Source: a bacterium (GTDB lineage: Bacteria > Nitrospinota_A > UBA7883 > JACRGQ01). Taken from it: a stretch of DNA of 8,315 nucleotides. Shown here in pieces: positions 1-7,345 of this stretch. The stretch's first letter is position 1. Every line of letters starts with the position of its first letter. A model generated the notes under the pieces. That model ran no database searches, was not told the DNA's origin, and was given only the letters and a program-made list of their open reading frames with translations. The position numbers were made by a program, and so were the translations under genes. Location: NCBI GenBank assembly GCA_021815535.1, contig JAKAGL010000095.1, forward strand, positions 1 through 8,315, given 5' to 3'.

Positions 1-1422
<1,422 letters not shown>

Positions 1423-1430
1423 GACTGCTC

Positions 1431-1901
1431 TTACCAGCGGTAGTGGGAGAAAGCCTTGTTCGCTTCCGCCATCTTGTGAGTGTCTTCTTTTTTCTTGATT
1501 GCTCCGCCAGCCCCATTGGCGGCGTCCATGATTTCCGCGGCAAGCTGATTGGTAAATCCGCGCTCGGCGCGGTCGCGGGCCATGCTGATGATCCAGCGGA
1601 CCGCCAGGCTGGTCTGGCGCGCGGGGGCGACTTCGACCGGCACCTGGTAGGTGGCGCCGCCGACGCGGCGCGATTTCACTTCCAGCATCGGGCGGGCGTT
1701 CTGCACCGCTTTTTTGAAGAGCGGAAGCGGGTCCTTCCCGGTTTTTTCCTTCACGATGTCCAAGGCGCCGTAGAGGTGCCCTTCGGCCGGGCTCTTCTTG
1801 CCCTGGATCATGATGGCGTTGACGGTGCGGGTAATAAGCACGTCATTGTAAATAGGATCCGGGAGAATCTCCCGCTTGATGACTCTTCTTCTGCGCGGCA
1901 T
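1431..1901 (-). CDS. rpsG: 30S ribosomal protein S7
   Basis: Primary 16S rRNA-binding protein that nucleates assembly of the 30S head and lies at the E-site/mRNA exit. The 156-residue product has the usual length and opens with MPRRRRVIKREILPDPIYND, a near-standard S7 start. It contains the conserved KAVQNARPMLEVKSRRVGG segment and ends KMAEANKAFSHYRW, the typical S7 C-terminus. The ATG is preceded by AAAGGGG, which overlaps the rpsL stop; the gap to rpsL is only 12 bases. In E. coli S7 represses its operon by binding a structured rpsL-rpsG spacer of roughly 100 bases. There is no room for such a spacer here, so that form of feedback cannot operate in the same place. Confidence 0.98.
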   Translation of the reverse strand: MPRRRRVIKREILPDPIYNDVLITRTVNAIMIQGKKSPAEGHLYGALDIVKEKTGKDPLPLFKKAVQNARPMLEVKSRRVGGATYQVPVEVAPARQTSLAVRWIISMARDRAERGFTNQLAAEIMDAANGAGGAIKKKEDTHKMAEANKAFSHYRW

Positions 1902-1913
1902 AAATTATCCCCT

Positions 1914-2324
1914 TTACTTCTTTCCGCCCTTTTTGGCTTCTGCGGCGCCGCCGGCTTTCGGCCGTTTCGCGCCGTACTTCGAGCGTGACCGCCTCCGGGC
2001 ATCCACTCCCTGCGTATCCAACGTGCCGCGCACAATGTGGTAGCGCACGCCGGGAAGGTCCTTCACGCGGCCTCCGCGGATCAGCACGATCGAGTGCTCC
2101 TGCAGGTTGTGGCCGACGCCCGGAATGTAGGACGTCACTTCGTATTTGTTGGTAAGACGCACGCGCGCCACCTTGCGCAACGCCGAGTTCGGCTTTTTGG
2201 GCGTGGCGGTATACACGCGGGTACAGACGCCGCGCCGCTGCGGGCACGACGTGAGCGCGGGGCTCTTCGTCTTATAGTTCAGTTTTTCCCGTCCATGACG
2301 GACAAGCTGGTTAATCGTCGGCAC
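1914..2324 (-). CDS. rpsL: 30S ribosomal protein S12
   Basis: Decoding-centre protein of the small subunit that influences translational fidelity and is the target of streptomycin-resistance mutations. Starting from the GTG at 2324 the product is 136 residues and begins with the family-typical (M)PTINQLVR. The GTG has AGGAGG nine bases upstream, whereas in-frame ATGs at 2357 and 2354 would add a non-conserved MMEERFRRTYT. The sequence shows CPQRRGVCTRVYTATPKKPN with Lys43/Lys44 and GGRVKDLPGVRY with Lys88, so the sites altered in streptomycin-resistant mutants look wild type. Asp89 is the residue that RimO methylthiolates in E. coli. A Gly/Ala/Lys-rich tail of about a dozen residues extends beyond the KRPKA end of the E. 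coli protein, as in many bacteria. First gene of the operon. Confidence 0.97.
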   Translation of the reverse strand: MPTINQLVRHGREKLNYKTKSPALTSCPQRRGVCTRVYTATPKKPNSALRKVARVRLTNKYEVTSYIPGVGHNLQEHSIVLIRGGRVKDLPGVRYHIVRGTLDTQGVDARRRSRSKYGAKRPKAGGAAEAKKGGKK

Positions 2325-2333
2325 AGTATAAGT

Positions 2334-2339
2334 CCTCCT
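2334..2339 (-). promoter_or_regulatory. Shine-Dalgarno that fixes the rpsL GTG start
   Basis: AGGAGG on the minus strand sits nine bases before the GTG at 2324. This perfect site decides for the GTG over the upstream ATG codons, which would place the site inside the coding region. Confidence 0.85.
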
Positions 2340-2391
2340 AAATCTTTCCTCCATCACGCTGCATGTGCGCGACTTCTAAAAAGAAAAAAGA

Positions 2392-2420
2392 ATTCTATGC
2401 AGACCGGGGCGCAATGTCAA
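2392..2420 (-). promoter_or_regulatory. Sigma70-type promoter of the str operon
   Basis: Read on the minus strand there is a perfect -35 TTGACA (2420-2415), a 17-base spacer and a -10 TAGAAT (2397-2392, five of six consensus). Transcription would begin near 2385, giving a leader of about 60 bases before the rpsL GTG. This is the strongest promoter in the window and fits a heavily expressed ribosomal operon. It also implies that the operon starts at rpsL and is not an extension of rpoBC. Confidence 0.85.
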
Positions 2421-2440
2421 ACTATTTTTATTCGTTTTTT
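2421..2440 (-). promoter_or_regulatory. Possible UP element of the str promoter
   Basis: The 20 bases directly upstream of the -35 are 17/20 A or T in a GC-rich surrounding. On the minus strand they read as two A-tracts (a run of six A, then TAAAAAT). That is the kind of sequence bound by the alpha-subunit C-terminal domain at strong rRNA and ribosomal-protein promoters. The assignment rests on composition and position only. Confidence 0.5.
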
Positions 2441-2560
2441 CATCACCGCTCCCCGATGAGGGCCGAAAACCGGCTGGCCCCCCGGCACATTCCCCCGCCC
2501 GAACGACCGTTGCGGCGGGTGCCCCGCCCCGATGGCGCCGGTGGGCACACTTCTTTTTTA
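2439..2560 (+). other. GC-rich tandem-hairpin region ending in a T-run
   Basis: On the plus strand four inverted repeats follow one another. They are TCATC/GATGA (2440-2444 with 2455-2459), GGGCCG/TGGCCC with one G-T pair (2460-2465 with 2475-2480), CCCGCC/GGCGGG with an inner AAC/GTT (2494-2499 with 2514-2519), and GTGCCC/GGGCAC with an inner CGCC/GGCG (2519-2548). The last is followed by a T-rich run. It could be the 3' part of a small RNA, a leader or attenuator, or a barrier between the divergent units. I see no good plus-strand promoter just upstream and no known RNA family motif, so I leave the function open. No convincing gene lies in the 382 bases between rpsL and batD. Confidence 0.4.
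2519..2560 (+). terminator. Candidate intrinsic terminator facing batD
   Basis: The stem GTGCCC/GGGCAC (2519-2524 with 2543-2548) is stacked on an inner CGCC/GGCG stem with a five-base CCGAT loop and a five-base bulge. It is followed by AC and then TTCTTTTTT. The geometry fits a rho-independent terminator reading rightwards. No plus-strand gene lies upstream in the window, so it would stop either antisense transcription leaving the str promoter region or an unannotated small RNA before batD. Confidence 0.45.
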
Positions 2561-2613
2561 GTATCCGGTCAGCGGGCTCCCGCCGCACCGGCCTGAAATT
2601 CCGTAACCATTCC

Positions 2614-2655
2614 AAACCGGCGCGCGTCTTAATAAAGTACAAAACCGGACGCGTG
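2614..2655 (+). repeat. Short AAACCGG direct repeats upstream of batD
   Basis: AAACCGG followed by a CG-rich CGCGT-type tail occurs at 2614-2627 and again at 2642-2655, offset by 28 bases. The core AACCGG recurs at 2683-2688, and AAAACCGG also occurs at 2466-2473. The second copy overlaps the candidate -35 of batD, so these could be operator half-sites. They are short and could be chance in this composition. Confidence 0.3.
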
Positions 2656-2669
2656 TTATATACAATAAC
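2638..2669 (+). promoter_or_regulatory. Weak promoter candidate for batD
   Basis: A -10-like TACAAT (2661-2666) lies 17 bases after a poor -35 match TACAAA (2638-2643, three of six). The -10 is embedded in an inverted repeat, GTTAT/ATAAC around ATACA (2655-2669), which could be a repressor site. Transcription would start near 2673, about 35 bases before the batD ATG. Only the AT-richness against a GC-rich background and the spacing support this. Confidence 0.35.
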
Positions 2670-2706
2670 GCCCATCATCTTTAACCGGCAACTGAGAGAA
2701 CAACCG

Positions 2707-4446
2707 ATGACCGCACGATTAAGAAAAACCCCCCTGCTCATCCTGCTGGCGGCGGGGCTTGCCCTTGCCCCCGCCGCAACGGCGGCTCAACCCCAGCTAT
2801 CCCTTTCAGCCGACAAAAACAAGGTCGGCCTGGACGACACCGTTGAACTGCAACTCTCCATCAGCGGTGACGGCGCCTCTTCCGCCGGGGAGCCGGTCAT
2901 CGAAGGGGTGGAGCATTTCGACCTGCTTGGCACAAGCCACGGCGACCAGCTTTCGATCGTCAACATGAATATCACCCGTTCCACAACATACCGCTACAGC
3001 CTCCGTCCCAAAAAAGCGGGGGAATCCGTCACCCTGCGCGCGAAAGTGGCGGTGGGGGGAACCAATTACCTTTCCGGCACGGTGACGATTGAAACGACGA
3101 AAGGGGGCGGCGGGGCGGGCCAACAGCCCCCCGGCATGTTCAATCTTCCCCCGGGGGTATTCAATTTTCCATCCCCCTTTGGGATGCCGGCCAACAACAA
3201 GGACGATTACATCCTGCAGGCGCGCATTGCGCCGACGACGGTCTACGTGGGGCAGGAATCGATTTATACCCTCGCGTTTTATCAGGGGGCCGATGTTTAT
3301 TCCAATATCAATTTTGGGCCGCCGGCGCTCAAGAATTTCTGGACCGAGCAACCCGAAGACGGCCAAAGGCACGATACCAAACCGGCCCGGCTGGGCGGAC
3401 GCAACTACACGCTGACCGAAATGAGGATATTGCTCTACCCTATGGAAGCGGGAGACGCCGCCATCCCCCCCGCCACCATTTCGTTCCAGCCCAACCCTTT
3501 CACCGCGCCGATGACCATCAACAGCAATCAGCTGAAACTGAAAGTGAAACCCCTTCCGGAAAAGGGGAAGCCCGCCGGATTCAGCGGGCTGGTTGGGAAC
3601 TTCACCATCGCATCGGCGGTTAGGCAAAAAAGCTCCGCAGTAGGGCAGCCCTTCACGCTTGCCGTCACGGTATCGGGACGCGGCGCGTTGCACGCCATTC
3701 CAAAACCGGAAGAACCGGCCATCGACGCGGAACGGTACGATCCCGAAATAAAAGACGCCTTTCACCGCACCGCCCACGGAAATGAAGGAAGCCGCACCTT
3801 CAACTACATCTACGTCCCCAAAAAGCAGGGAACTCTCTCCATCCCCCCGTTCTCACTGACATTCTTCGATCCCGCAAGCGCCACCTATGAAACGGTTAAA
3901 ACCGGCCCACTGACCTTGCCCGTCGCCCCCGCGCCGTCGGCTTCCGCCGCACCAGCCGCGCCCGCTCCGGCCCAACCCGCCGTTCCCTTCCCCGCGGCGG
4001 CGGGAACGCCGTTTTACCGGCAACAACTTTTTTACGCCCTGATGGCGGCATTCCTGGTGGCCGCCCTCGGCATTACGCTCCGTTACCGCCGCCGTCCCGG
4101 AACCGCCGGAAACACCGCCGCGGAAAAAGCGCTTAAGGCCGGGCCGGTCGCCCTTGAACGGTTGAGCCGGGCCGAAGAATTTTTGCGCCGCAATGATTCC
4201 GCCGCCCTTCTCGGCGCGGTGGAACATGCCATCCGGCTTTACCTCTCCGACAAGCTGGACATGCCCCCGGCGGCCATTACCCCCGAAGACATCACCCACA
4301 GATTGCCTGCGGAAACGCAGGCCCGCTACCGGGAATGCATTTCAGTATTGCAAGCGTGTTTTGATGCCCGATACTCTCCCGGCATCAGCGGCAACCCGGG
4401 GGCGTTATTGGAACGGGCGAAGAAGGCGGTCACTACGAGGGCTTAA
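2707..4446 (+). CDS. batD: BatD family protein (secreted Ig-like repeats, membrane-anchored)
   Basis: A 579-residue protein of the BatD (oxygen tolerance) family, linked to aerotolerance in Bacteroides; the biochemical role is unsettled. The chosen ATG at 2707 gives an N-terminal signal peptide (residues 1 to about 26: RLRK, hydrophobic core, ATA cleavage motif) and has a GAGAG-like site upstream. The GTG at 2653 would overlap the promoter candidate and bury the signal peptide. Beta-rich Ig-like segments occupy about 28-130 and 170-405. They are separated by a Gly/Pro-rich linker (133-170) and include the family-like GLVGNFTIASAV and VGQPFTLAVTVSGRG stretches. A Pro/Ala-rich linker (407-435) leads to one transmembrane helix (about 441-458), an arginine-rich stop and a cytoplasmic helical tail of about 115 residues. 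The bulk is thus periplasmic. It stands alone: batA, batB, batC and moxR are absent from the window. Confidence is high for the family, lower for the function. Confidence 0.85.
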   Translation: MTARLRKTPLLILLAAGLALAPAATAAQPQLSLSADKNKVGLDDTVELQLSISGDGASSAGEPVIEGVEHFDLLGTSHGDQLSIVNMNITRSTTYRYSLRPKKAGESVTLRAKVAVGGTNYLSGTVTIETTKGGGGAGQQPPGMFNLPPGVFNFPSPFGMPANNKDDYILQARIAPTTVYVGQESIYTLAFYQGADVYSNINFGPPALKNFWTEQPEDGQRHDTKPARLGGRNYTLTEMRILLYPMEAGDAAIPPATISFQPNPFTAPMTINSNQLKLKVKPLPEKGKPAGFSGLVGNFTIASAVRQKSSAVGQPFTLAVTVSGRGALHAIPKPEEPAIDAERYDPEIKDAFHRTAHGNEGSRTFNYIYVPKKQGTLSIPPFSLTFFDPASATYETVKTGPLTLPVAPAPSASAAPAAPAPAQPAVPFPAAAGTPFYRQQLFYALMAAFLVAALGITLRYRRRPGTAGNTAAEKALKAGPVALERLSRAEEFLRRNDSAALLGAVEHAIRLYLSDKLDMPPAAITPEDITHRLPAETQARYRECISVLQACFDARYSPGISGNPGALLERAKKAVTTRA

Positions 4447-4613
4447 CCCTCCCCGCCAGATAGAAATTTTGGACAGCCCAAACGGTATAATTTGTCTTAA
4501 TCCGTGACAGCAGAAAGGCAGAACGATTTCCCTCTAAATGTTTTTAATGCGCCCGTTTTATTACATATGGTAAATTACCGTTACATGATTGGCGGAGCAA
4601 GAAGGAGCTGACA
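4447..4613. other. AT-rich intergenic region before the HDOD-kinase-regulator operon
   Basis: This 167-base gap must hold the end of the batD transcript and the promoter of the next operon. A perfect -10 hexamer TATAAT occurs at 4486-4491, but no acceptable -35 stands 16-18 bases before it. An 11-base palindrome, GGTAA-A-TTACC (4569-4579), lies 34 bases before the HDOD start and could be an operator. A small TTTGG/CCAAA hairpin (4468-4482) has no T-run, so I do not call a terminator. No sigma54-type GG-N10-GC promoter is convincing. Confidence 0.4.
4602..4607 (+). promoter_or_regulatory. Shine-Dalgarno that fixes the HDOD TTG start
   Basis: AAGGAG ends six bases before the TTG at 4614. The nearest upstream ATG (4585) is in another frame and meets a stop after eight codons, so the TTG is the best-supported start. 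Confidence 0.75.
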
Positions 4614-5477
4614 TTGAAGGCAGATAAAGACCGGCGGCGAATCACCATCCAGAACATTCAGGATTTGCCAACGCTTTCGGCGGTGATCGCCAAAATGGTG
4701 GAAATGCTCGACAGCCAGGAGGCTTCGCCAAAAGAACTGGCCGACCTGATCGAACAGGATCAATCGATACTTTCGGCTATCCTCAAGCTCGTAAACTCGG
4801 CATTCTACGGATTTCCCCGCAAGATCACGTCGGTGCACCAGGCCGTCGTGATCCTGGGATTCGGCACCGTGAAAAGCATTGCGTTGGGAGCTTCCATCTT
4901 CAAGGCGAAACCGCGCAAAGGCGCCAAAGAGGTGTTCGACCGGAGCGCGCTCTGGGTCCACTCCCTGGGGGTGGCGACCGCCTCAAAACTGATCGCCAAA
5001 AAAATCGGCCACCACGACACTGACGAAGCATTTGTGGCCGGGCTTCTGCACGATGTGGGCAAGGTGGTTTTCGATACCCAATTCCCATCGGAGTTCAGCG
5101 AGGTGGTGGAAAAAACCGAAGATGAAAACATCCTGCTTCTTGAAGCGGAACGGGAAATTCTGGGACTGGACCATGCAGAGGCGGGGCAAATTCTGCTGTT
5201 TAAATGGCAATTGCCGCTGCCGGTGGTGAACGCGGTGGGCTTTCATCACGACCTTGAAAAGGCACCTGCCACCTATCTCAAGCTGGCCGCCATCGTCCAT
5301 TTGGCCGATATCATCTGCCGCAAGCTCAAAATCGGTTCCGGCGGCGACGCGCGCATTCCGAAAGCCGACCGCAACGCCATGAAGACGCTCCATATCACCA
5401 CCCCAATGCTGGAAGAGGTGATGCATGAAACCTTGGCCCAAAAAGAATTGATAGAACCGTTCGCGGAAGTCATATGA
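4614..5477 (+). CDS. HDOD-domain signalling protein
   Basis: A 287-residue cytoplasmic protein that is almost entirely one HDOD (HD-related output) domain, roughly residues 12-230, with a C-terminal helical tail. The family occurs next to or fused with sensory and chemotaxis modules; its molecular activity is mostly unknown. The N-terminal part shows the typical LPTLSAVIAKMVEML and LIEQDQSILSAILKLVNSAF pattern, then VHQAVVILGFGTVKSIALG. Later come HSLG (His116), FVAGLLHDVGK (His146-Asp147), FHHD (His211/His212) and HLAD (His229, Asp232). The HD-superfamily metal ligands are therefore largely in place, though this alone does not prove hydrolase activity. The start is TTG with a strong ribosome binding site. 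The TGA stop overlaps the ATG of the kinase gene (ATGA), indicating translational coupling and a shared regulatory role. Confidence 0.9.
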   Translation: MKADKDRRRITIQNIQDLPTLSAVIAKMVEMLDSQEASPKELADLIEQDQSILSAILKLVNSAFYGFPRKITSVHQAVVILGFGTVKSIALGASIFKAKPRKGAKEVFDRSALWVHSLGVATASKLIAKKIGHHDTDEAFVAGLLHDVGKVVFDTQFPSEFSEVVEKTEDENILLLEAEREILGLDHAEAGQILLFKWQLPLPVVNAVGFHHDLEKAPATYLKLAAIVHLADIICRKLKIGSGGDARIPKADRNAMKTLHITTPMLEEVMHETLAQKELIEPFAEVI

Positions 5478-7345
5478 GCAGGAAAACGGCTGGCGGCTCT
5501 GCAACCCTTCAGCGGCGCTTGGCGGCCGCCATCCGTGAACGCAAGATGTTCGCCGAAACGCTGGCGGAAGCCAACGCCCGTTTCACCGAGAAGGTAAAGG
5601 AGCTTTCGCTCCTCCGGCGCATTGGCGATTCCATCAGCAATAATCTGGATGAACGGTCCGTCTGCGAAAGCCTGGTAAACATTATCACCTCGGAGATGAC
5701 CGCCGAAAACTGCTCCGTGATGCTTCTTTCGGATGACGGGGGGCACCTGACGCTTCGGGCCGCGCAGGGGCAAACCGACAAGGCCCCCCGCTTCTTCGAT
5801 GCCGCCGATCCCGCGGCCCCCCGTATTCCCATCGGCCGGGGGGTGGCCGGCATGGTGGCAAAAACGGGGAAGCCGATGCTGGTAAAAAATACCGCCAAGG
5901 AGCGGCATTTCAGGAACATTCCGGGGCGTCTTAAAAACATCAGCTCGCTGCTCTGCACGCCGATCGCCGGCGAAAAAGGAACGGTTGTCGGCGTGCTTAA
6001 CCTTTCCCACCCGGACATAGGCCAGTTCTCGCGCGAAAACGAACGCCTGCTGCAACTTATCGTCAATCATGCGGCTTTAGCGTTCAACAACATCCGGCTA
6101 TTCACCCGTATCCGCAAATTCAACGAAGAGCTTGAGCGCGCGGTGACGGAACGCACCAAAGAGCTCCGTGATTCCGAAGGCAAATACCGCGCCCTGATGC
6201 AACAGGGATCCGAGGGGGTGGTGATCGCCGGGCGCAAAGGCAACATACGGGAATGCAACGCCGCCGCCGGGGCGCTGACCGGCAGAAAGCCATCGGCGTG
6301 GGCGGGACGGCATCTCGATGCCATGATACCGGATGCCGCACCGGCCATCCTGAAACAATTGGGGGGCCCCCTGCAGAAGAACCGCGGCCCAATTACCCTG
6401 GAAACCGTCCTACGCGCCCCGCGCAGAAAACGGAAAACGTCGATCAGCATCGGCGCCAGCCTCATCGCACTGGCCACAGAACCGGTCATTCACATCACCA
6501 TGCGCGACATCACCCAGCGGGTGCTGTTGGACGAAAAACTGCGGAACTACTCGCGCGATCTTGAAGAAGAGGTCCAACGGCGCACCAAGGAACTCAAAGC
6601 GGCGCAAAACGAGCTGATACAGGCCGCAAAACTGGCCGCGCTGGGCGAACTGGCCTCGGGCGTTGCGCACGAGATCAACAACCCCATCGCCATCATCGCG
6701 GGCTATGCCGAAGACCTGAAGGACCGCATCCTCAAGGGAGAATCCCCCGGCATGACGACGCTGATCCGCACCCTTAACCTGATCGGGGAGAGCGCGCAGC
6801 GCGCACACCTGATCACACAGGAGATCCTCGATTTTTCAACACCCCGCGCCACCCGCTTCGCGGTGCATACCATCCGCGAACTGTTGGCCCCCCCCCTGGC
6901 GATGGTGCGGCAACGGATAAAGAACCAGAAGCTTTCCATCACGCTGCGGGGGGGCGCGTTAAATGACAAGATCCGCACCGACAAAAGCCATGTCGTGCAG
7001 GTAATGATCAACCTGCTCAACAACGCCATCGACGCCTCGCGGAAAAACGGCGCCATAGCCGTAACCGCCAACACACGTTACGACCGGCTGAAAATCAGCG
7101 TCATTGATAACGGAAGCGGCGTTCCAAAAGAACTGATGGGGAAGATATTTGACCCTTTCTTCACAACAAAAGAACCGGGCAAGGGGACAGGCCTGGGACT
7201 TTCCATTTCGTACCGTATCGTCCAAAAACTGGGAGGCATCTTAACCGTCGCATCCCGCCCTGGAAGAACCGCTTTTACCGTGCTATTGCCCCTCGATGCC
7301 GGCACAGCGGCAATTTCGCATTTAGGAGCCCAAGCAAATGGCTGA
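5474..7345 (+). CDS. Cytoplasmic GAF-PAS sensor histidine kinase
   Basis: A 623-residue sensor kinase without signal peptide or membrane segments, so it senses a cytoplasmic cue. Order of parts: N-terminal helix/coiled coil (about 10-45), GAF domain (about 55-212), a second coiled coil ending in VTERTKELRDSEGKYR, a PAS domain (about 236-350, ending in the MRDITQR motif), a third coiled coil (EEEVQRRTKELKAAQNEL), a HisKA domain with the phosphoacceptor in GVAHEINNP (His399), and a HATPase domain. The last has the N box MINLLNNAIDAS (511-522), G1 DNGSGVP (545-551) and FDPFFTTKEPGKGTGLGL (559-576). All ATP-binding motifs are intact. No haem, flavin or metal ligand signature is recognisable in GAF or PAS, so the signal is unknown. 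The ATG overlaps the HDOD stop, and the 3' end overlaps the regulator gene by eight bases. The next gene is the obvious phosphotransfer partner. Confidence 0.93.
   Translation: MSRKTAGGSATLQRRLAAAIRERKMFAETLAEANARFTEKVKELSLLRRIGDSISNNLDERSVCESLVNIITSEMTAENCSVMLLSDDGGHLTLRAAQGQTDKAPRFFDAADPAAPRIPIGRGVAGMVAKTGKPMLVKNTAKERHFRNIPGRLKNISSLLCTPIAGEKGTVVGVLNLSHPDIGQFSRENERLLQLIVNHAALAFNNIRLFTRIRKFNEELERAVTERTKELRDSEGKYRALMQQGSEGVVIAGRKGNIRECNAAAGALTGRKPSAWAGRHLDAMIPDAAPAILKQLGGPLQKNRGPITLETVLRAPRRKRKTSISIGASLIALATEPVIHITMRDITQRVLLDEKLRNYSRDLEEEVQRRTKELKAAQNELIQAAKLAALGELASGVAHEINNPIAIIAGYAEDLKDRILKGESPGMTTLIRTLNLIGESAQRAHLITQEILDFSTPRATRFAVHTIRELLAPPLAMVRQRIKNQKLSITLRGGALNDKIRTDKSHVVQVMINLLNNAIDASRKNGAIAVTANTRYDRLKISVIDNGSGVPKELMGKIFDPFFTTKEPGKGTGLGLSISYRIVQKLGGILTVASRPGRTAFTVLLPLDAGTAAISHLGAQANG
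7324..7328 (+). promoter_or_regulatory. Ribosome binding site of the regulator inside the kinase gene
   Basis: AGGAG lies within the last codons of the kinase gene, nine bases before the ATG at 7338. This start overlaps the kinase stop by eight bases and gives the receiver domain its normal N-terminus (MAEKINLLVVDDE). Confidence 0.8.

Noticed and set aside
2325..2357. Upstream ATG starts for rpsL (2357 or 2354)
   Set aside because: They would add an unconserved MMEERFRRTYT, and the perfect AGGAGG would lie inside the coding region; the GTG at 2324 gives the standard S12 N-terminus.
2452..2470. Hammerhead-ribozyme-like core (CGATGAG ... CGAAAA)
   Set aside because: The core should read CUGAUGA, and stem II plus the flanking stems I and III cannot be formed at the correct positions; it looks like chance.
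2363..2596. Plus-strand 77-codon frame in the intergenic region
   Set aside because: It runs antisense through the str promoter and through the hairpin region, has no ribosome binding site, and its product is a Pro/Arg-rich translation of GC-rich stems.
2653..2706. Longer batD beginning at the GTG at 2653
   Set aside because: It overlaps the candidate -10 region, lacks a ribosome binding site and would place 18 extra residues before a normal signal peptide.
2806..3777. Minus-strand open frame (323 codons) inside batD
   Set aside because: Antisense shadow of batD with an Arg/Gly-rich low-information product and no ribosome binding site or family resemblance.
4486..4491. TATAAT as a full sigma70 promoter for the HDOD operon
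   Set aside because: No -35 match is found 16-18 bases upstream (GAAATT, AAATTT and AGAAAT are poor) and no extended -10 TGn is present, so it was not listed as a separate promoter.
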